Assembly (NCBI RefSeq): GCF_020594515.1
Contig: NZ_JAJCTH010000003.1
Coordinates: 186,001 to 250,000 of the forward strand
DNA from: Rhodoferax sp. U2-2l
Lineage (GTDB): Bacteria; Pseudomonadota; Gammaproteobacteria; Burkholderiales; Burkholderiaceae_C
DNA: 64,000 nucleotides
Direction of reading: 5' to 3'
Under the pieces are notes generated by a model that saw only the letters and a program-made list of their open reading frames with translations, was not told the origin of the DNA and searched no databases. How positions within the stretch are numbered: the first letter of the stretch is position 1; each line of letters starts with the position of its first letter. The position numbers were made by a program, and so were the translations under genes. This document shows, piece after piece, positions 27,505 to 37,903 of this stretch.

Positions 27505-29457
27505 TCAGGGCAAGGGTACCGGTCCGCCACCCACTTCGAGTCGCGCCTTCAAAAAACCGCCCGTGCCATAACGCGTGACCCGGCTGTAAAAGCGGCGTTT
27601 GAGGCCCTGCACCATGGCGGAATACGCTTCCAGCAGCGGCGGCAGGATGGTGAAGCTGTCGTAATTGACCACCACCGCCACCCGGTGGCCCAGCGGCTGC
27701 AGCAGCTCGGTAACAGCCGTCTCGATGGCGCTGATGTCCTCCAGGCTGTCGATGGCCAGGCCCTCAAAATTGACGAACAGCAGGCGTTGCGCACGGTCCA
27801 GCTCCAGGCGCTGCGCCAGCGGGGTGCTGAGCAGCCGCTCGCGCAGGCCCAGCGGTTCGGGTTGGAACAGGGCGGCGTCCATCAGTTTCAGGTGGGGGCT
27901 GATGGCGGGGGCGAAATCCATTTGCGCCAGCACGTCGCGCTGCAGGTCCACGCCGGGCGCGATCTCGATCAGTTCCAGCGCGGGCGCCTCCACCGTGCCG
28001 ATCAGGCGCAGCACGCAGCGCTCGGTCACATACAGCACCCGCTGGCCGCGGCGCAGGGCCTCACGCGCGCTGAAGGTGCGGTGCTCCACCTGCTGCACAA
28101 ACTTGTGCTGGCTGCCTTCTGCATCAATGTGCAGGTGACCCTCCGCCACGCGGGTGACCAGGTCGCCCGCCGTGAAGGTGCCCACAAACACCACCGTTTT
28201 GGCGTTCTGGCTGATGTTGATGAAGCCGCCCGCACCGGAGAGGCGGCCACCGAACTTGCTGACGTTCAGATTGCCCTGCGCGTCGGCCTGCGCCAGCCCG
28301 AGGTAGGCAATGTCCAGCCCGCCGCCGTCGTAAAAGTCAAACTGGTTCGGCTGGTCAATGATGGCCTGGGCGTTGATGGCGGCGCCAAAACTCAGGCCAC
28401 CGGCGGGTATGCCGCCAATCACGCCGGGCTCGGCGGTGAGCGTGAGCAGCTCAAACACCTTTTCTTCCGCCGCCACCGCCGCCACGCCCTCGGGCATGCC
28501 GATGCCCAGGTTCACCACGCTGTTGGGGCGTAATTCGAGCGCGGCGCGGCGGGCAATCACCTTGCGTTCACTCAGCGGCATCGACGCCATCAGGTCGATC
28601 GGCACACGGATCTCGCCCGAATAGGCCGGGTTGTAGGCCTCGACAAAGGTCTGCATGTGGTAAGCCGGGTTGCTGGCCACCACCACCGCATCCACCAGCA
28701 CGCCGGGCACCTTGACACTGCGCGGGTGCAGGGTGTTGCGCTCGGCCAGCCGTTCCACCTGCGCAATCACAATGCCGCCGCTGTTGCGCGCCGCCATGGC
28801 AATCGCCAGCGCTTCCAGTGTGAGGGCTTCGCGCTCCATGCTCAGGTTGCCGTCGGGGTCGGCAGTGGTGGCGCGGATGATGCCCACCTGGATCGGCAGC
28901 GCCTTGTAGAACAGGTAGTCGCGCCCGTCGATGGTCATGCGCTGCACCAGGTCGACCGTGGTGCGCGCGTTGATCTTGCCGCCGCCATGGCGCGGGTCGA
29001 CAAAGGTGTCCAGCCCCACGTGGGTCAGCGTGCCGGGCTTGCCCGCCGCGATGTCACGAAACAGGTGGGTGATCACGCCTTGTGGCAGGTTGTAGGCCTC
29101 GATCTGGTTGTCGATGGCCAGCTGCTGCAGCGCCGGCACCAGCCCCCAGTGCCCGCCAATGACCCGTGCCACCAGGCCCTGATGGCCCAGATGGTTGAGG
29201 CCGCGGGTTTTGCCGTCGCCTTGACCGGCGGCGTAGATCAGCGTCAAGTCACGCGGGGCACCCAGGCCAGTTTCAATCTGGGTTTGCAAAAAACGTTCTT
29301 CCAGCGCCACGGCAATTTCTTCGGCAAAACCGATGCCAACAAAGCCGCCGGTGGCCACCGTGTCGCCGTCGTGGATGAGGCGCACGGCTTCTGCCGCGCT
29401 GACCACTTTGTTGCGCCGCGCGCCGGGGTGGTGGAGGTCATCGATCTGGGTGTGCAC
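27505..29457 (-). CDS. Acyl-CoA:acetate/3-ketoacid CoA-transferase family protein, long form
   Basis: A 650-residue fused alpha-beta CoA-transferase. The N-terminal half has [14 protein letters not shown] and the glycine-rich IPAGG region; the catalytic glutamate is most likely Glu343 in [15 protein letters not shown], equivalent to the Glu of E. coli YdiF. Residues from about 520 onward form an extra domain (KLMDAALF...GGPVPLP) not present in YdiF (about 531 residues). It should move CoA between short-chain acids such as propionate, acetate or acetoacetate. The start codon is GTG at 29457 with AGGAG six bases upstream. No thiolase or other fatty-acid gene is adjacent, so the physiological substrate is open. 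Confidence 0.88.
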   Translation of the reverse strand: MHTQIDDLHHPGARRNKVVSAAEAVRLIHDGDTVATGGFVGIGFAEEIAVALEERFLQTQIETGLGAPRDLTLIYAAGQGDGKTRGLNHLGHQGLVARVIGGHWGLVPALQQLAIDNQIEAYNLPQGVITHLFRDIAAGKPGTLTHVGLDTFVDPRHGGGKINARTTVDLVQRMTIDGRDYLFYKALPIQVGIIRATTADPDGNLSMEREALTLEALAIAMAARNSGGIVIAQVERLAERNTLHPRSVKVPGVLVDAVVVASNPAYHMQTFVEAYNPAYSGEIRVPIDLMASMPLSERKVIARRAALELRPNSVVNLGIGMPEGVAAVAAEEKVFELLTLTAEPGVIGGIPAGGLSFGAAINAQAIIDQPNQFDFYDGGGLDIAYLGLAQADAQGNLNVSKFGGRLSGAGGFINISQNAKTVVFVGTFTAGDLVTRVAEGHLHIDAEGSQHKFVQQVEHRTFSAREALRRGQRVLYVTERCVLRLIGTVEAPALELIEIAPGVDLQRDVLAQMDFAPAISPHLKLMDAALFQPEPLGLRERLLSTPLAQRLELDRAQRLLFVNFEGLAIDSLEDISAIETAVTELLQPLGHRVAVVVNYDSFTILPPLLEAYSAMVQGLKRRFYSRVTRYGTGGFLKARLEVGGGPVPLP

Positions 29458-29743
29458 AGGCAGCTCCTAAAAAAGTCGACATCCTGCAGAGCGCCGGCCG
29501 ATGCAGCCTGTGGCACGCGGCACACGCTGGCCCCGATGTGCTGGCGGTCGCTCTGGCCGCAGTCTAATCCTTGGGCGGCGCATCCGGCCAGTCCGTCATG
29601 GCGGCCCAACCACCCGACGCATGAAACCCGGCTGTCACGGCGGTCTCCGACCCGCCCTCCATGCCCCGACTACCTGCGTCACAGTTGATGACCGGGACGA
29701 CAGCTTGGTGGTGTTGCGTCAAACATCCAAACGCTGCGCGGTG

Positions 29744-32700
29744 TCACAACAGCCGCGCCAGATACCGCCCGGTGTGGCTGGCGGGGTTTGCCGCCAGGGC
29801 TTCGGGCGTGCCCACACCCACCACGGTGCCACCGCCGCTGCCACCTTCGGGGCCCATGTCGATCAACCAGTCGGCGGTTTTGATCACGTCCAGGTTGTGT
29901 TCGATCACCACGATTGTGTTGCCCGCGTCGCGCAGCTGGTGCAAGACTTGGAGCAGCAGGGCGATGTCGGCAAAGTGCAAACCCGTCGTGGGTTCGTCCA
30001 GGATGTAGAGCGTGCGGCCGGTGTCGCGTTTGGACAATTCAAGGGCCAGTTTGACGCGCTGCGCCTCACCGCCTGACAGCGTGGTGGCGGCCTGCCCCAG
30101 GCGGATGTAAGAGAGGCCCACGTCCAGCAGGGTGTGCAGCTTGCGCGCGATGGTGGGCACGGCTTTGAAGAACTCGTGCGCGGCTTCCACCGTCAGGTCC
30201 AGGATTTGCGCGATGTTTTTGCCCTTGTAGAGCACTTCCAGGGTTTCGCGGTTGTAGCGTTTGCCCGCACACACGTCGCAGGGCACATACACGTCGGGCA
30301 AAAAGTGCATTTCCACCTTGACCATGCCGTCGCCCTCGCAGGCCTCACAGCGCCCGCCGCCGCTGGCCTGGCTGACGTTGAAGCTAAAGCGACCCGGGCC
30401 ATAGCCACGTTCACGGGCGGTCGGCACCTCGGCCATCAGCTCGCGGATCGGGGTGAACAGGCCGGTGTAGGTGGCTGGGTTGGAGCGCGGTGTACGGCCA
30501 ATCGGCGACTGGTCGACGTTGATCACCTTGTCGAAATACTCGATGCCTTCGATGGCGACGTGTTCGGACGGCTCGTCATGCGCGCGGTAGATGGTGCGCG
30601 CCACGGCTTTGTAGAGCGTGTCGTTGACCAGCGTGGACTTGCCTGAGCCCGACACACCGGTGACACAGGTGAACAGGCCAACTGGAAACGCCACGTCCAC
30701 GTTTTTCAGGTTGTGCCCGCTGGCGCCAATGACTTTCAGCGCCTGCATGTCACCCAGTGTGGCGTTGTGTAACGCTTCCCGCTCGGCGCGCCGCACCGCT
30801 GCCGGGCTGGGCGCGAAGCGGCTGGCTTTGCCACCGTTGAAGGCTTTGGGCGCCTGGGTGGGTAACCAGGCGGTGCGTTTGTCCGGCACCTCAATCTTGA
30901 GCGTTTGCGCCAGATACTGGCCGGTCAGCGAGTTGGGATTGGCCAGGACTTCATCAAACGTGCCCTGTGCCATGACGCGCCCGCCGTGCACGCCGGCACC
31001 GGGACCGAGGTCGATGATCTGGTCGGCGGCGCGCATCATGTCTTCGTCATGCTCCACCACCAGCACGCTGTTGCCGATGTCGCGCAGGTGCTGCAGGGTG
31101 CTGATCAGGCGGTCGTTGTCGCGCTGGTGCAGGCCGATGCTGGGTTCGTCGAGCACATACATGACACCGGTCAGTCCGCTGCCGATCTGGCTGGCCAGGC
31201 GGATGCGCTGGCTCTCACCGCCGCTCAGCGTTTCGGCGCTGCGGTCCAGGCTCAGGTAGGTCAGGCCCACGTCGTTCAAAAATTTCAGGCGCAGGCTGAT
31301 TTCACGCACGATCTTGGCGGCGATGTCGCCTTTGGCGCCGGCCATTTTCAAGGCGCTGAAATAGCCAAAACACTCGGCCAGCGTCAGGTGGTTCAGCTCA
31401 AAGATGGCGCGCGCTTGCGTGGCCTCGCCAATTTTCACGTGGCGTGCTTCCCTGCGCAGGCGGCTGCCAGCGCAGTCCGGGCAGGGCTGGGTCCCGCGGT
31501 AGCGCGCCAGGTCTTCGCGCACCACACTGGAGTCGGTCTCGTGGTAGCGCCGCTGCATGTTGGGGATGATGCCCTCGAACGGGTGTTTTTTGCTGACCTT
31601 CTTGCCCGCCGCGCTGGCGTCCATGGCGTAGGCAAATTTGATCTCTTCCTCACCCGAGCCAAACAACACCGCGTGCTGGATGGCTTGGGGCAGCGACTCA
31701 AACGCCGCGTCAATGTCAAACTTGTAATGCGCGGCCAGGCTTTCCAGCATGGCAAAGTAATAGGCGTTGCGCCGGTCCCAGCCCTTGATGGCGCCGCTGG
31801 CCAGGCTCAGGCTGGGGAAGGCCACCACCCGCGCCGGGTCGAAGTAGTCCTGCTGGCCCAGGCCGTCACAGCTGGGGCAGGCGCCCACCGGCGAGTTGAA
31901 CGAGAACAGCCGTGGCTCCAGTTCGGCAATCGAATAGCTGCAGACTGGGCAGGCGAATTTCGCGTTGAACAGGTGCTCGTTGGGCTTGTCGCTCGTGTCC
32001 TGATGGCTTGCGCTGCCTGGCATTTCAACAACAATGGCGCGACCGTTGGCGAGCCGCAGCGCGGCCTCGAAACTCTCGGCCAGGCGCTGTTTCAGGGCGG
32101 TGTAGTCGGCGTGGGCGGCCAGTGTGTCGGGGTCAATCACCGCATCTTCACCATCCACCGTTTTGTCGGCTGCTGCGCTGGCCAGGGGCGCGTGGCGCAC
32201 CTTGATGCGGTCAATCACCACGTCGATGTCGTGTTTTTCGGTTTTTTTGAGCGCGGGCAACTGGTCAAACTCATACGCCACACCGTTGATCCTGAAGCGC
32301 ACATAACCCTGCGCCTGCATGTCGGCAAACACGTCCAGAAACTCGCCTTTTTTCTCGCGCGCCAGTGGGGCCAGGATCATCAGCCGTGTTTCTGAAGGCA
32401 GCGCCAGCGTGGTGTCCACCATCTGGCTCACGGTCTGCGATTGCAGCGGCAGCTGGTGGTCCGGGCAATACGGTGTGCCAGCGCGGGCAAACAGCAGGCG
32501 CAGGTAGTCGTGGATCTCGGTCACCGTGCCCACAGTGGAACGCGGGTTGTGGCTGGTGGCCTTTTGCTCGATGGAAATCGCCGGCGACAGGCCTTCGATC
32601 ACATCCACATCGGGCTTGTCCATCAGTTGCAAAAACTGGCGCGCGTAGGTGGACAGGCTCTCCACATACCGGCGCTGGCCCTCGGCGTAGAGGGTGTCAA

Positions 32701-32896
32701 ACGCCAGGCTGGACTTGCCCGAGCCCGAGAGGCCGGTGATCACCACCAGCTGGTTGCGAGGGATGTCGAGGTCGATGTTTTTCAGGTTGTGCGTGCGCGC
32801 ACCGCGGATGCTGATGTGCTGGTGTTGCAGCGCACGGGCGAGGTACTTGCCGTCTTCCGCGTGTTCAAAAGGAAGGCCGTCGGTCGGGGTATTCAA
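29744..32896 (-). CDS. uvrA: Excinuclease ABC subunit A
   Basis: Damage-recognition ATPase of nucleotide excision repair, acting as a dimer with UvrB. Both ABC modules are complete: Walker [10 protein letters not shown] in [14 protein letters not shown] context, zinc-finger cysteines ([23 protein letters not shown]), [16 protein letters not shown], a second Walker [10 protein letters not shown] and a Walker B ending [10 protein letters not shown]. The start is uncertain. No ATG lies close to the conserved N-terminus; the nearest plausible codon is TTG at 32896, giving about 1050 residues, while in-frame ATGs at 33067, 33070 and 33160 would add 57-88 unrelated residues. I give the TTG as a best guess only. 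No clear LexA box was found upstream. Confidence 0.93.
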   Translation of the reverse strand: MNTPTDGLPFEHAEDGKYLARALQHQHISIRGARTHNLKNIDLDIPRNQLVVITGLSGSGKSSLAFDTLYAEGQRRYVESLSTYARQFLQLMDKPDVDVIEGLSPAISIEQKATSHNPRSTVGTVTEIHDYLRLLFARAGTPYCPDHQLPLQSQTVSQMVDTTLALPSETRLMILAPLAREKKGEFLDVFADMQAQGYVRFRINGVAYEFDQLPALKKTEKHDIDVVIDRIKVRHAPLASAAADKTVDGEDAVIDPDTLAAHADYTALKQRLAESFEAALRLANGRAIVVEMPGSASHQDTSDKPNEHLFNAKFACPVCSYSIAELEPRLFSFNSPVGACPSCDGLGQQDYFDPARVVAFPSLSLASGAIKGWDRRNAYYFAMLESLAAHYKFDIDAAFESLPQAIQHAVLFGSGEEEIKFAYAMDASAAGKKVSKKHPFEGIIPNMQRRYHETDSSVVREDLARYRGTQPCPDCAGSRLRREARHVKIGEATQARAIFELNHLTLAECFGYFSALKMAGAKGDIAAKIVREISLRLKFLNDVGLTYLSLDRSAETLSGGESQRIRLASQIGSGLTGVMYVLDEPSIGLHQRDNDRLISTLQHLRDIGNSVLVVEHDEDMMRAADQIIDLGPGAGVHGGRVMAQGTFDEVLANPNSLTGQYLAQTLKIEVPDKRTAWLPTQAPKAFNGGKASRFAPSPAAVRRAEREALHNATLGDMQALKVIGASGHNLKNVDVAFPVGLFTCVTGVSGSGKSTLVNDTLYKAVARTIYRAHDEPSEHVAIEGIEYFDKVINVDQSPIGRTPRSNPATYTGLFTPIRELMAEVPTARERGYGPGRFSFNVSQASGGGRCEACEGDGMVKVEMHFLPDVYVPCDVCAGKRYNRETLEVLYKGKNIAQILDLTVEAAHEFFKAVPTIARKLHTLLDVGLSYIRLGQAATTLSGGEAQRVKLALELSKRDTGRTLYILDEPTTGLHFADIALLLQVLHQLRDAGNTIVVIEHNLDVIKTADWLIDMGPEGGSGGGTVVGVGTPEALAANPASHTGRYLARLL

Positions 32897-33509
32897 GGCG
32901 TTGGGGGCTTCTAAGAGGGCCGGTGAAAATGCACCAGAAAACCTGCCATGATAGTCATTCCCAGGGGTGTCAACGGCTGCAACCGGTGATTCTGGACGTG
33001 CGCCTGCCCGGCAAAAACCTGACAATGACTTGCTGACGTCGCAAACTGACTGGGCAGCGCAGTGCATCATTGCGGCGGCGCAAGCCCTCAATACCGGGCA
33101 CCCCAAGCGGTGTTGGGCCCAGGATGGGCGGTGTGGTTGCCCGTCTGTTGTCCAAGTCACTGATGTAAACTCATTTTCAAACTGGGCGTGTTTGCCCGCA
33201 CCCCCGGCAACCCGTTCGTCAGGCCCTGGTCCCGCCTGGTCGTGCTGCCCGGTGCAACCGCTGCACGCGCTGGCCTTTGTTGAAATCTGCGTTCATGTGT
33301 CCAAACTACCCGAAAACACCCACCGGCTTGTCCGGTCAAAGGTCGGCAGCCCGCCGCAGTCCGGGGCGCCCGGCGGTGGTTGCCAAGGAAAGCCAGGCGT
33401 TGATGGACAGCTGGGTCAGCCAGGCGGCCGTCGGCTCGCGGCTGGTTGATGTCGTGAAGGTCGTTTCCGTTTGAAGGAAGAGGCCAGCCCCTTGCAACCA
33501 GGTCAGGCC
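32897..33509. other. 613-base divergent region between uvrA and the MASE3 protein gene
   Basis: This gap must hold the uvrA promoter and probably that of the c-di-GMP gene. Part of it may code for a UvrA N-terminal extension if an upstream ATG is used. I see no CTGT-N8-ACAG LexA box, no terminator and no RNA gene. Long open frames here on both strands have no recognisable domain and look like chance frames in G+C-rich DNA. A small frame at 33277-33474 is listed separately. Confidence 0.5.
33277..33474 (+). CDS. Doubtful small open reading frame upstream of the MASE3 gene
   Basis: A 65-codon frame ends 35 bases before the next gene. Its last 30 codons ([17 protein letters not shown] onward) have a sensible amino-acid composition, but the first half does not and no ribosome-binding site is evident. 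It may be a remnant or chance frame. I do not recognise the product. Confidence 0.2.
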   Translation: MLKSAFMCPNYPKTPTGLSGQRSAARRSPGRPAVVAKESQALMDSWVSQAAVGSRLVDVVKVVSV

Positions 33510-36002
33510 ATGACCTTGGCGCGGCACGCTCACCCCTACCCGAACGCGTTTGGCCTGGCCCTGCTGGGGTTGGCGATCCCGTTGTGGTGGTGGGTGTCAC
33601 AGTCTGTGCCGCAGCCGGTGATGGCGTCGCGCAGCTTTGTTTTTTTTCACATGGCCGTGGAGCTTTTTGCCGTGGTGGTGGCGATGCTGGTTTTTGTCAC
33701 CGGTTATCGCGCCATCGTGTCGAATCGGGCCCCTGCGGCGATGCTGCTGGGCATCCTGTTCCTGGGGGTTGGCCTGCTCGATTTTTTCCACCTGATGAGC
33801 TTTGTGGGGATGCCCGATGCCATCCGTCCCGACAGCCAGCACCAAGCCATGTTGTTCTGTTTGGCGGCGCGTTTGCTGGCTGCCGTTGCCTTGCTGATGT
33901 ACGTCTGGCAGGGGGAGGCTGCCGCGGTCAGCCGTCGGCGCAGGCGCGTCGCGTTGCTTGGGATGCTGGGGGTGGTTGGCTTGCTGGCGGCCCTTGGCTG
34001 GAGATGGCCGCAGCAGGTGCCTGCGCTGTTGGTGCCCGACGCTGGTTTGACGCCGCTGAAAATGGGTCTGGAATGGCTGATCATGGCCATCCACTTGAGC
34101 ACCATCGGGGTGCTTTGGCAGCGCCGCCGGGCGTTGCAGCACGAATTTTTCATGGCGATGGTCTTCGCTGCGGGCTTGTCGGCGGTGTCAGCGTTGTTTC
34201 TCACCTTGCTGACCCAGGTGGGCCACGATGCGGCGAGTGCCATCGGCCATGTCTACAAAGTGGCCGCTTATCTGTATGTGTTTCACGCCATCTTCAACGA
34301 GGCCCTGAAGCGCCCTTTGCAACGCCTGGAAGTGCAGCAATTGCGCGAGAAACAGGTGTTGAGCGTGGCCCCGGACGGCATTTTGTGGGTTGACCACAGC
34401 GGCAAAATTCTGCTGGCCAACCCCGCCATGACCACCTTGTCGGGTTACACGGCAGACGAGTTGCGGGGGCAAAACGTTGACATTTTCTTGCCCGCCCACC
34501 TGCGCGGGCGCCACGCGGCGTCGATCAAGGCGCATTTCCTGGCACCGCGCAACAGGGCCATGGGCATGATGGACTTGACCCTCATGCGCCGTGATGGCCA
34601 GAAGCTGCCCGTGGACATCTCCCTGGGGCACTGGGAGGATGGTGGCACGCCCTACGCCATTGCCTACATCCGCGACCTCACCGAGCGCAAGCAGTTTGAA
34701 GATTCGCTCAGACACCAGGCCACCCACGACAACCTCACCGGCTTGCCCAACCGCTGGCTGTTTCGCCTGCAGCTTGACCAGGCGCTGGCGCGCGCGGCGC
34801 GTTCAGGCAAGCATGTGGCGGTGATGTTCATCGACCTGGATTTTTTCAAGAACATCAACGACGGTTTTGGCCACAGCACCGGCGACATGCTGCTGGTGCA
34901 GGCCGGTGCGCGCCTGCGCAGCGTGCTGCGTGAACATGACACGCTGGCGCGCCAGGGTGGGGATGAATTTGCCGTGCTGCTGGCCGATCTGGACAGCCCT
35001 GAGGACGCACTGGGTGTCGCCAACAAGCTGCTTGCCATCCTCAAAACGGCCTATGTCCTGAAAGATCAGGAGGTGTATTCGGGGGCCAGCTTAGGCTTGG
35101 CGTTTTACCCCGGCGATGCCGACACCAGCGAAACCCTGCTGCGTAACGCCGACATGGCCATGTACCAAGCCAAGGCCAACGGTCGCGGTGGGTGCGCCTT
35201 CTATTCCAAGGAGATGGACCAGTTGGCGCATCACAACATGCAACTGCACACCGATTTGAAGGCCGCCATCGCCCGCCAAGGTCTGCAGCTGCACTACCAA
35301 CCGCAAGTGGACGTGGCAACGGGCGAGGTGGTGGGGGCCGAGGCCTTGTTGCGTTGGTTTGACCCGGAGCTGGGCCCCATCTCGCCGGCCCGTTTCATTC
35401 CGGTGGCGGAGGCCACGGGCTTGATCCTGCCGCTGTCGGAGTGGGTGCTGGAAACCGCTTGTCGGCAAATTGCCGCGTGGACGCAGGCGGGCACACCGAT
35501 CCAGGTGGCGGTGAACTTTTCGGCGCAACAGTTTCGCCAGCGTGATTTGCCTGAGCAGGTGCGCCGGGTGCTTGAGCGCACCGGTGCCCTGGCGCAATGG
35601 CTGACCATTGAAATCACCGAATCGGTGGCCATGACCCGACCCGACCAGGCGCGCGAACAGTTCGAGGCCCTGGCGGCCATGGGCTGCAGCGTGGCGCTGG
35701 ATGACTTCGGTACCGGCTATTCGTCCTTGGCTTACCTCAAGCTGCTGCCGATTCACAAGCTGAAAATTGACAAGAGTTTCATGGATGGCATTCCCGACGA
35801 TGCCAGTGATGCCGCCATTTCGCGCGCCATCATTGCGCTGGCCAAGAGCCTGGGCATGACATTGATTGCCGAAGGCGTGGAAACCGATGCGCAACTGGCC
35901 TTTTTGCGCCAGCACGGCTGCGAGGCCTACCAGGGCTGGCTGTATGCCAAGGCGATGCCGGCGTCAGAATTGGGTGAGCTGCTGCAGGCTGTCCGGTCAT
36001 GA
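33510..36002 (+). CDS. MASE3-PAS-GGDEF-EAL membrane c-di-GMP enzyme
   Basis: About 830 residues. Seven or so membrane helices (about residues 10-265) form a MASE3-type sensor with LGVGLLDFFHLMSFVGM. A PAS domain follows (about 285-400), then GGDEF (residues 483-487) and EAL (611-613). The cyclase motif GGDEF is intact, with REHD five residues before it matching the RxxD inhibitory site. The phosphodiesterase elements are also intact: EALLRW, VNFSAQQ, DDFGTGYSS and EGVET. It could therefore make or degrade c-di-GMP depending on signal. The ATG at 33510 is chosen over a TTG at 33471 because hydrophobic sequence soon follows. The stop overlaps the next gene (ATGA), implying coupling to an MFS transporter. 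Confidence 0.93.
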   Translation: MTLARHAHPYPNAFGLALLGLAIPLWWWVSQSVPQPVMASRSFVFFHMAVELFAVVVAMLVFVTGYRAIVSNRAPAAMLLGILFLGVGLLDFFHLMSFVGMPDAIRPDSQHQAMLFCLAARLLAAVALLMYVWQGEAAAVSRRRRRVALLGMLGVVGLLAALGWRWPQQVPALLVPDAGLTPLKMGLEWLIMAIHLSTIGVLWQRRRALQHEFFMAMVFAAGLSAVSALFLTLLTQVGHDAASAIGHVYKVAAYLYVFHAIFNEALKRPLQRLEVQQLREKQVLSVAPDGILWVDHSGKILLANPAMTTLSGYTADELRGQNVDIFLPAHLRGRHAASIKAHFLAPRNRAMGMMDLTLMRRDGQKLPVDISLGHWEDGGTPYAIAYIRDLTERKQFEDSLRHQATHDNLTGLPNRWLFRLQLDQALARAARSGKHVAVMFIDLDFFKNINDGFGHSTGDMLLVQAGARLRSVLREHDTLARQGGDEFAVLLADLDSPEDALGVANKLLAILKTAYVLKDQEVYSGASLGLAFYPGDADTSETLLRNADMAMYQAKANGRGGCAFYSKEMDQLAHHNMQLHTDLKAAIARQGLQLHYQPQVDVATGEVVGAEALLRWFDPELGPISPARFIPVAEATGLILPLSEWVLETACRQIAAWTQAGTPIQVAVNFSAQQFRQRDLPEQVRRVLERTGALAQWLTIEITESVAMTRPDQAREQFEALAAMGCSVALDDFGTGYSSLAYLKLLPIHKLKIDKSFMDGIPDDASDAAISRAIIALAKSLGMTLIAEGVETDAQLAFLRQHGCEAYQGWLYAKAMPASELGELLQAVRS

Positions 36003-37204
36003 TGCCCGGCACGATGACGCGCCTGGAGCTGCGCGCCAACCTCTCGCTGGCCTCGATTTTTGGCCTGCGCATGTTGGGCCTGTTCATGATCGTGCCGGTG
36101 TTTGCCCAAGAGGCGGCGCACTACCCGGGCGGTGACAACACCCGCCTGATCGGGCTGGCGATGGGCATCTACGGTCTGACACAGGCCGCGCTGCAGTTTG
36201 TCTATGGCCTGGCTTCCGACCGCTTTGGCCGCAAGCCGGTCATCGTGGCGGGACTGCTGGTGTTTGCCTTCGGCAGTCTGGTGGCCGCTGTCGCGCCGTC
36301 GCTGCTGTGGCTCACGGTCGGGCGGGCGCTGCAGGGTGCCGGTGCGGTGTCGGCCGCGGTGACGGCTTTGCTGGCCGATCAGACGCGCGATGGGGTGCGC
36401 ACAAAGTCCATGGCGCTGTTGGGGGTCAGCATGGGGCTGACCTTTGCACTCTCGCTGGTGGTGGCGCCAGTGCTGGCCGCGTGGGGCGGTCTGGCGGCCA
36501 TTTTTGGCTTGACCGGTGTGCTGGCGCTGCTGGGCATTGCGGCCGTGATTTGGTGGGTGCCGCCCGAGCCTGCCCTGCACCGCCAGCAGCCGGGTGGGGT
36601 GCTGGCGGTGCTGCGTTTGCCGGATCTGTTGCGCCTGAACTATGGCGCTTTTGTGCTGCACGGGGTGCAGTTGGCCATGTGGCTGGCCGTGCCTGCGATG
36701 CTGGTGCAGGCGGGTTTGCCGCCAAGTGCGCATTGGCAGGTCTATCTGCCGGTGCTGGTGGGCTCGTTTGTGGTGATGGGCGGCAGCTTTTTCCAGCTGG
36801 AAAAGCGCGGGTGGGTGCGCGGGGCCTTTTTGACTTCGGTGGCCTTGATGGGCCTGGTGCAGTTGGGTTTGTGGTGGCAAGTCGAGCGCCAGCCCCCCGT
36901 TTACCTGGTTGGCGCGCTGTTGTTCTTGTTCTTTTATGGCTTCAATGTGCTGGAAGCCTGCCTGCCCAGCATGGTCTCCAGGCTGGCCCCGCTGCAGACG
37001 CGCGGTGCAGCGCTGGGCGTCTATAACACGCTGCAATCGCTGGGTTTTTTTGCCGGTGGTCTGCTGGGTGGCTGGGCCATGCAGTGGGGTGGCGCCCAGG
37101 CGCTTTTTGCCGGCTGCGGCGTTTTCATGGCGATCTGGCTGCTGCTGGCCTGGCGCATGCAAATACCGCAGGTCCAGGCGCTGCAGGCGCAGGTTAAAGC
37201 CTGA
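35999..37204 (+). CDS. MFS transporter (YajR-like)
   Basis: A 401-residue permease with twelve predicted helices. The MFS motif A appears as GLASDRFGRKPVIV (loop 2-3), and GRALQGAGAVSAAVTALLAD corresponds to helix 4-5 motifs of drug:proton antiporters. The C-terminal YajR ferredoxin-like domain of E. coli is absent. The substrate is unknown. The start codon overlaps the stop of the upstream c-di-GMP gene, so both are probably translated together; the terminal MQIPQVQALQAQVKA is a short cytoplasmic tail. Confidence 0.9.
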   Translation: MMPGTMTRLELRANLSLASIFGLRMLGLFMIVPVFAQEAAHYPGGDNTRLIGLAMGIYGLTQAALQFVYGLASDRFGRKPVIVAGLLVFAFGSLVAAVAPSLLWLTVGRALQGAGAVSAAVTALLADQTRDGVRTKSMALLGVSMGLTFALSLVVAPVLAAWGGLAAIFGLTGVLALLGIAAVIWWVPPEPALHRQQPGGVLAVLRLPDLLRLNYGAFVLHGVQLAMWLAVPAMLVQAGLPPSAHWQVYLPVLVGSFVVMGGSFFQLEKRGWVRGAFLTSVALMGLVQLGLWWQVERQPPVYLVGALLFLFFYGFNVLEACLPSMVSRLAPLQTRGAALGVYNTLQSLGFFAGGLLGGWAMQWGGAQALFAGCGVFMAIWLLLAWRMQIPQVQALQAQVKA

Positions 37205-37258
37205 TAAAGTGTCCGTTTGCAAGCAAGACCCGCTTGCGCCTCAACCTGAAAGAAATGT

Positions 37259-37771
37259 ATGGCTTCGGTAAATAAAGTGATTTTGTTAGGCAATCTGGGC
37301 CGCGACCCGGAGGTACGCTACATGCCCAGCGGGGACCCGATCGCCAACATCACCATCGCCACCAGCAGCCGCTACAAGAACAAAGCCGGTGAAATGGTCG
37401 ACGAAACCGAATGGCACCGGGTGACTTTCTTTGGCCGCCTGGCCGAGATTGCCAGCCAATACCTGAAAAAGGGCAACCCGGTGTATGTCGAAGGGCGCAT
37501 CAAAACCCGCAAATACACCGACAAGGACGGCATTGAAAAATACGCCACCGACATCATCGCCAGCGAGATGCAGTTGCTTGGTGGTCGCGAAGGCCGGGGT
37601 GCGCCTTCCGGTGACGACCAGGGCTACGGTGGTGATGACGGCAGCCATTACACGCCGCGCTCGGCTCCGCCGCCCCGCCCCAGCGCCCCGGCGGCCCGTC
37701 CCGCGCCGGCACCCGCGCCCGCGCGTCCGGCCAGCGGCTTTGACGATATGGATGACGACATTCCGTTCTAA
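37259..37771 (+). CDS. ssb: Single-stranded DNA-binding protein
   Basis: Coats single-stranded DNA in replication, recombination and repair. The 170-residue protein has an OB-fold N-terminal domain (ASVNKVILLGNLGRDPEVRY through about residue 110), a Pro/Ala/Gly-rich linker and the canonical acidic tip DDMDDDIPF that binds partner proteins. The ATG at 37259 is preferred, although another ATG four bases upstream exists out of frame. A strong terminator follows. Confidence 0.97.
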   Translation: MASVNKVILLGNLGRDPEVRYMPSGDPIANITIATSSRYKNKAGEMVDETEWHRVTFFGRLAEIASQYLKKGNPVYVEGRIKTRKYTDKDGIEKYATDIIASEMQLLGGREGRGAPSGDDQGYGGDDGSHYTPRSAPPPRPSAPAARPAPAPAPARPASGFDDMDDDIPF

Positions 37772-37791
37772 ATAGAACGTTTTGATTTTCG

Positions 37792-37830
37792 AAAAAAGGG
37801 CCGTGGCTTCAATGCCACGGCCCTTTTTTT
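37792..37830 (+). terminator. Rho-independent terminator after ssb
   Basis: GGGCCGTGGC (37798-37807) pairs perfectly with GCCACGGCCC (37814-37823) around TTCAAT, flanked by six A and seven T. It is the strongest hairpin in the window. Confidence 0.95.
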
Positions 37831-37860
37831 GTGTGTTTTTGAAAATCACCACACAAAAAA
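37825..37860. promoter_or_regulatory. 11-bp inverted repeat upstream of the RND adaptor gene
   Basis: TTTTTTGTGTG (37825-37835) is the exact reverse complement of CACACAAAAAA (37850-37860). The left arm shares its T-run with the ssb terminator. A possible -10 element TATACT follows at 37872-37877. Pump operons are often controlled by dyad-binding repressors, so this is a candidate operator, but no local TetR-type gene exists. Confidence 0.35.
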
Positions 37861-37903
37861 TGGCGTTCTTTTATACTCCCCACTGTATTTTTAAGGAAGC
37901 GTC

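Noticed and set aside
32897..33200. LexA box controlling uvrA
   Set aside because: No CTGT-N8-ACAG match was found; SOS control cannot be claimed.
32967..33449. A 160-codon plus-strand frame upstream of the MASE3 gene
   Set aside because: No ribosome-binding site, no domain, and it overlaps the possible uvrA leader; it looks like a chance frame.
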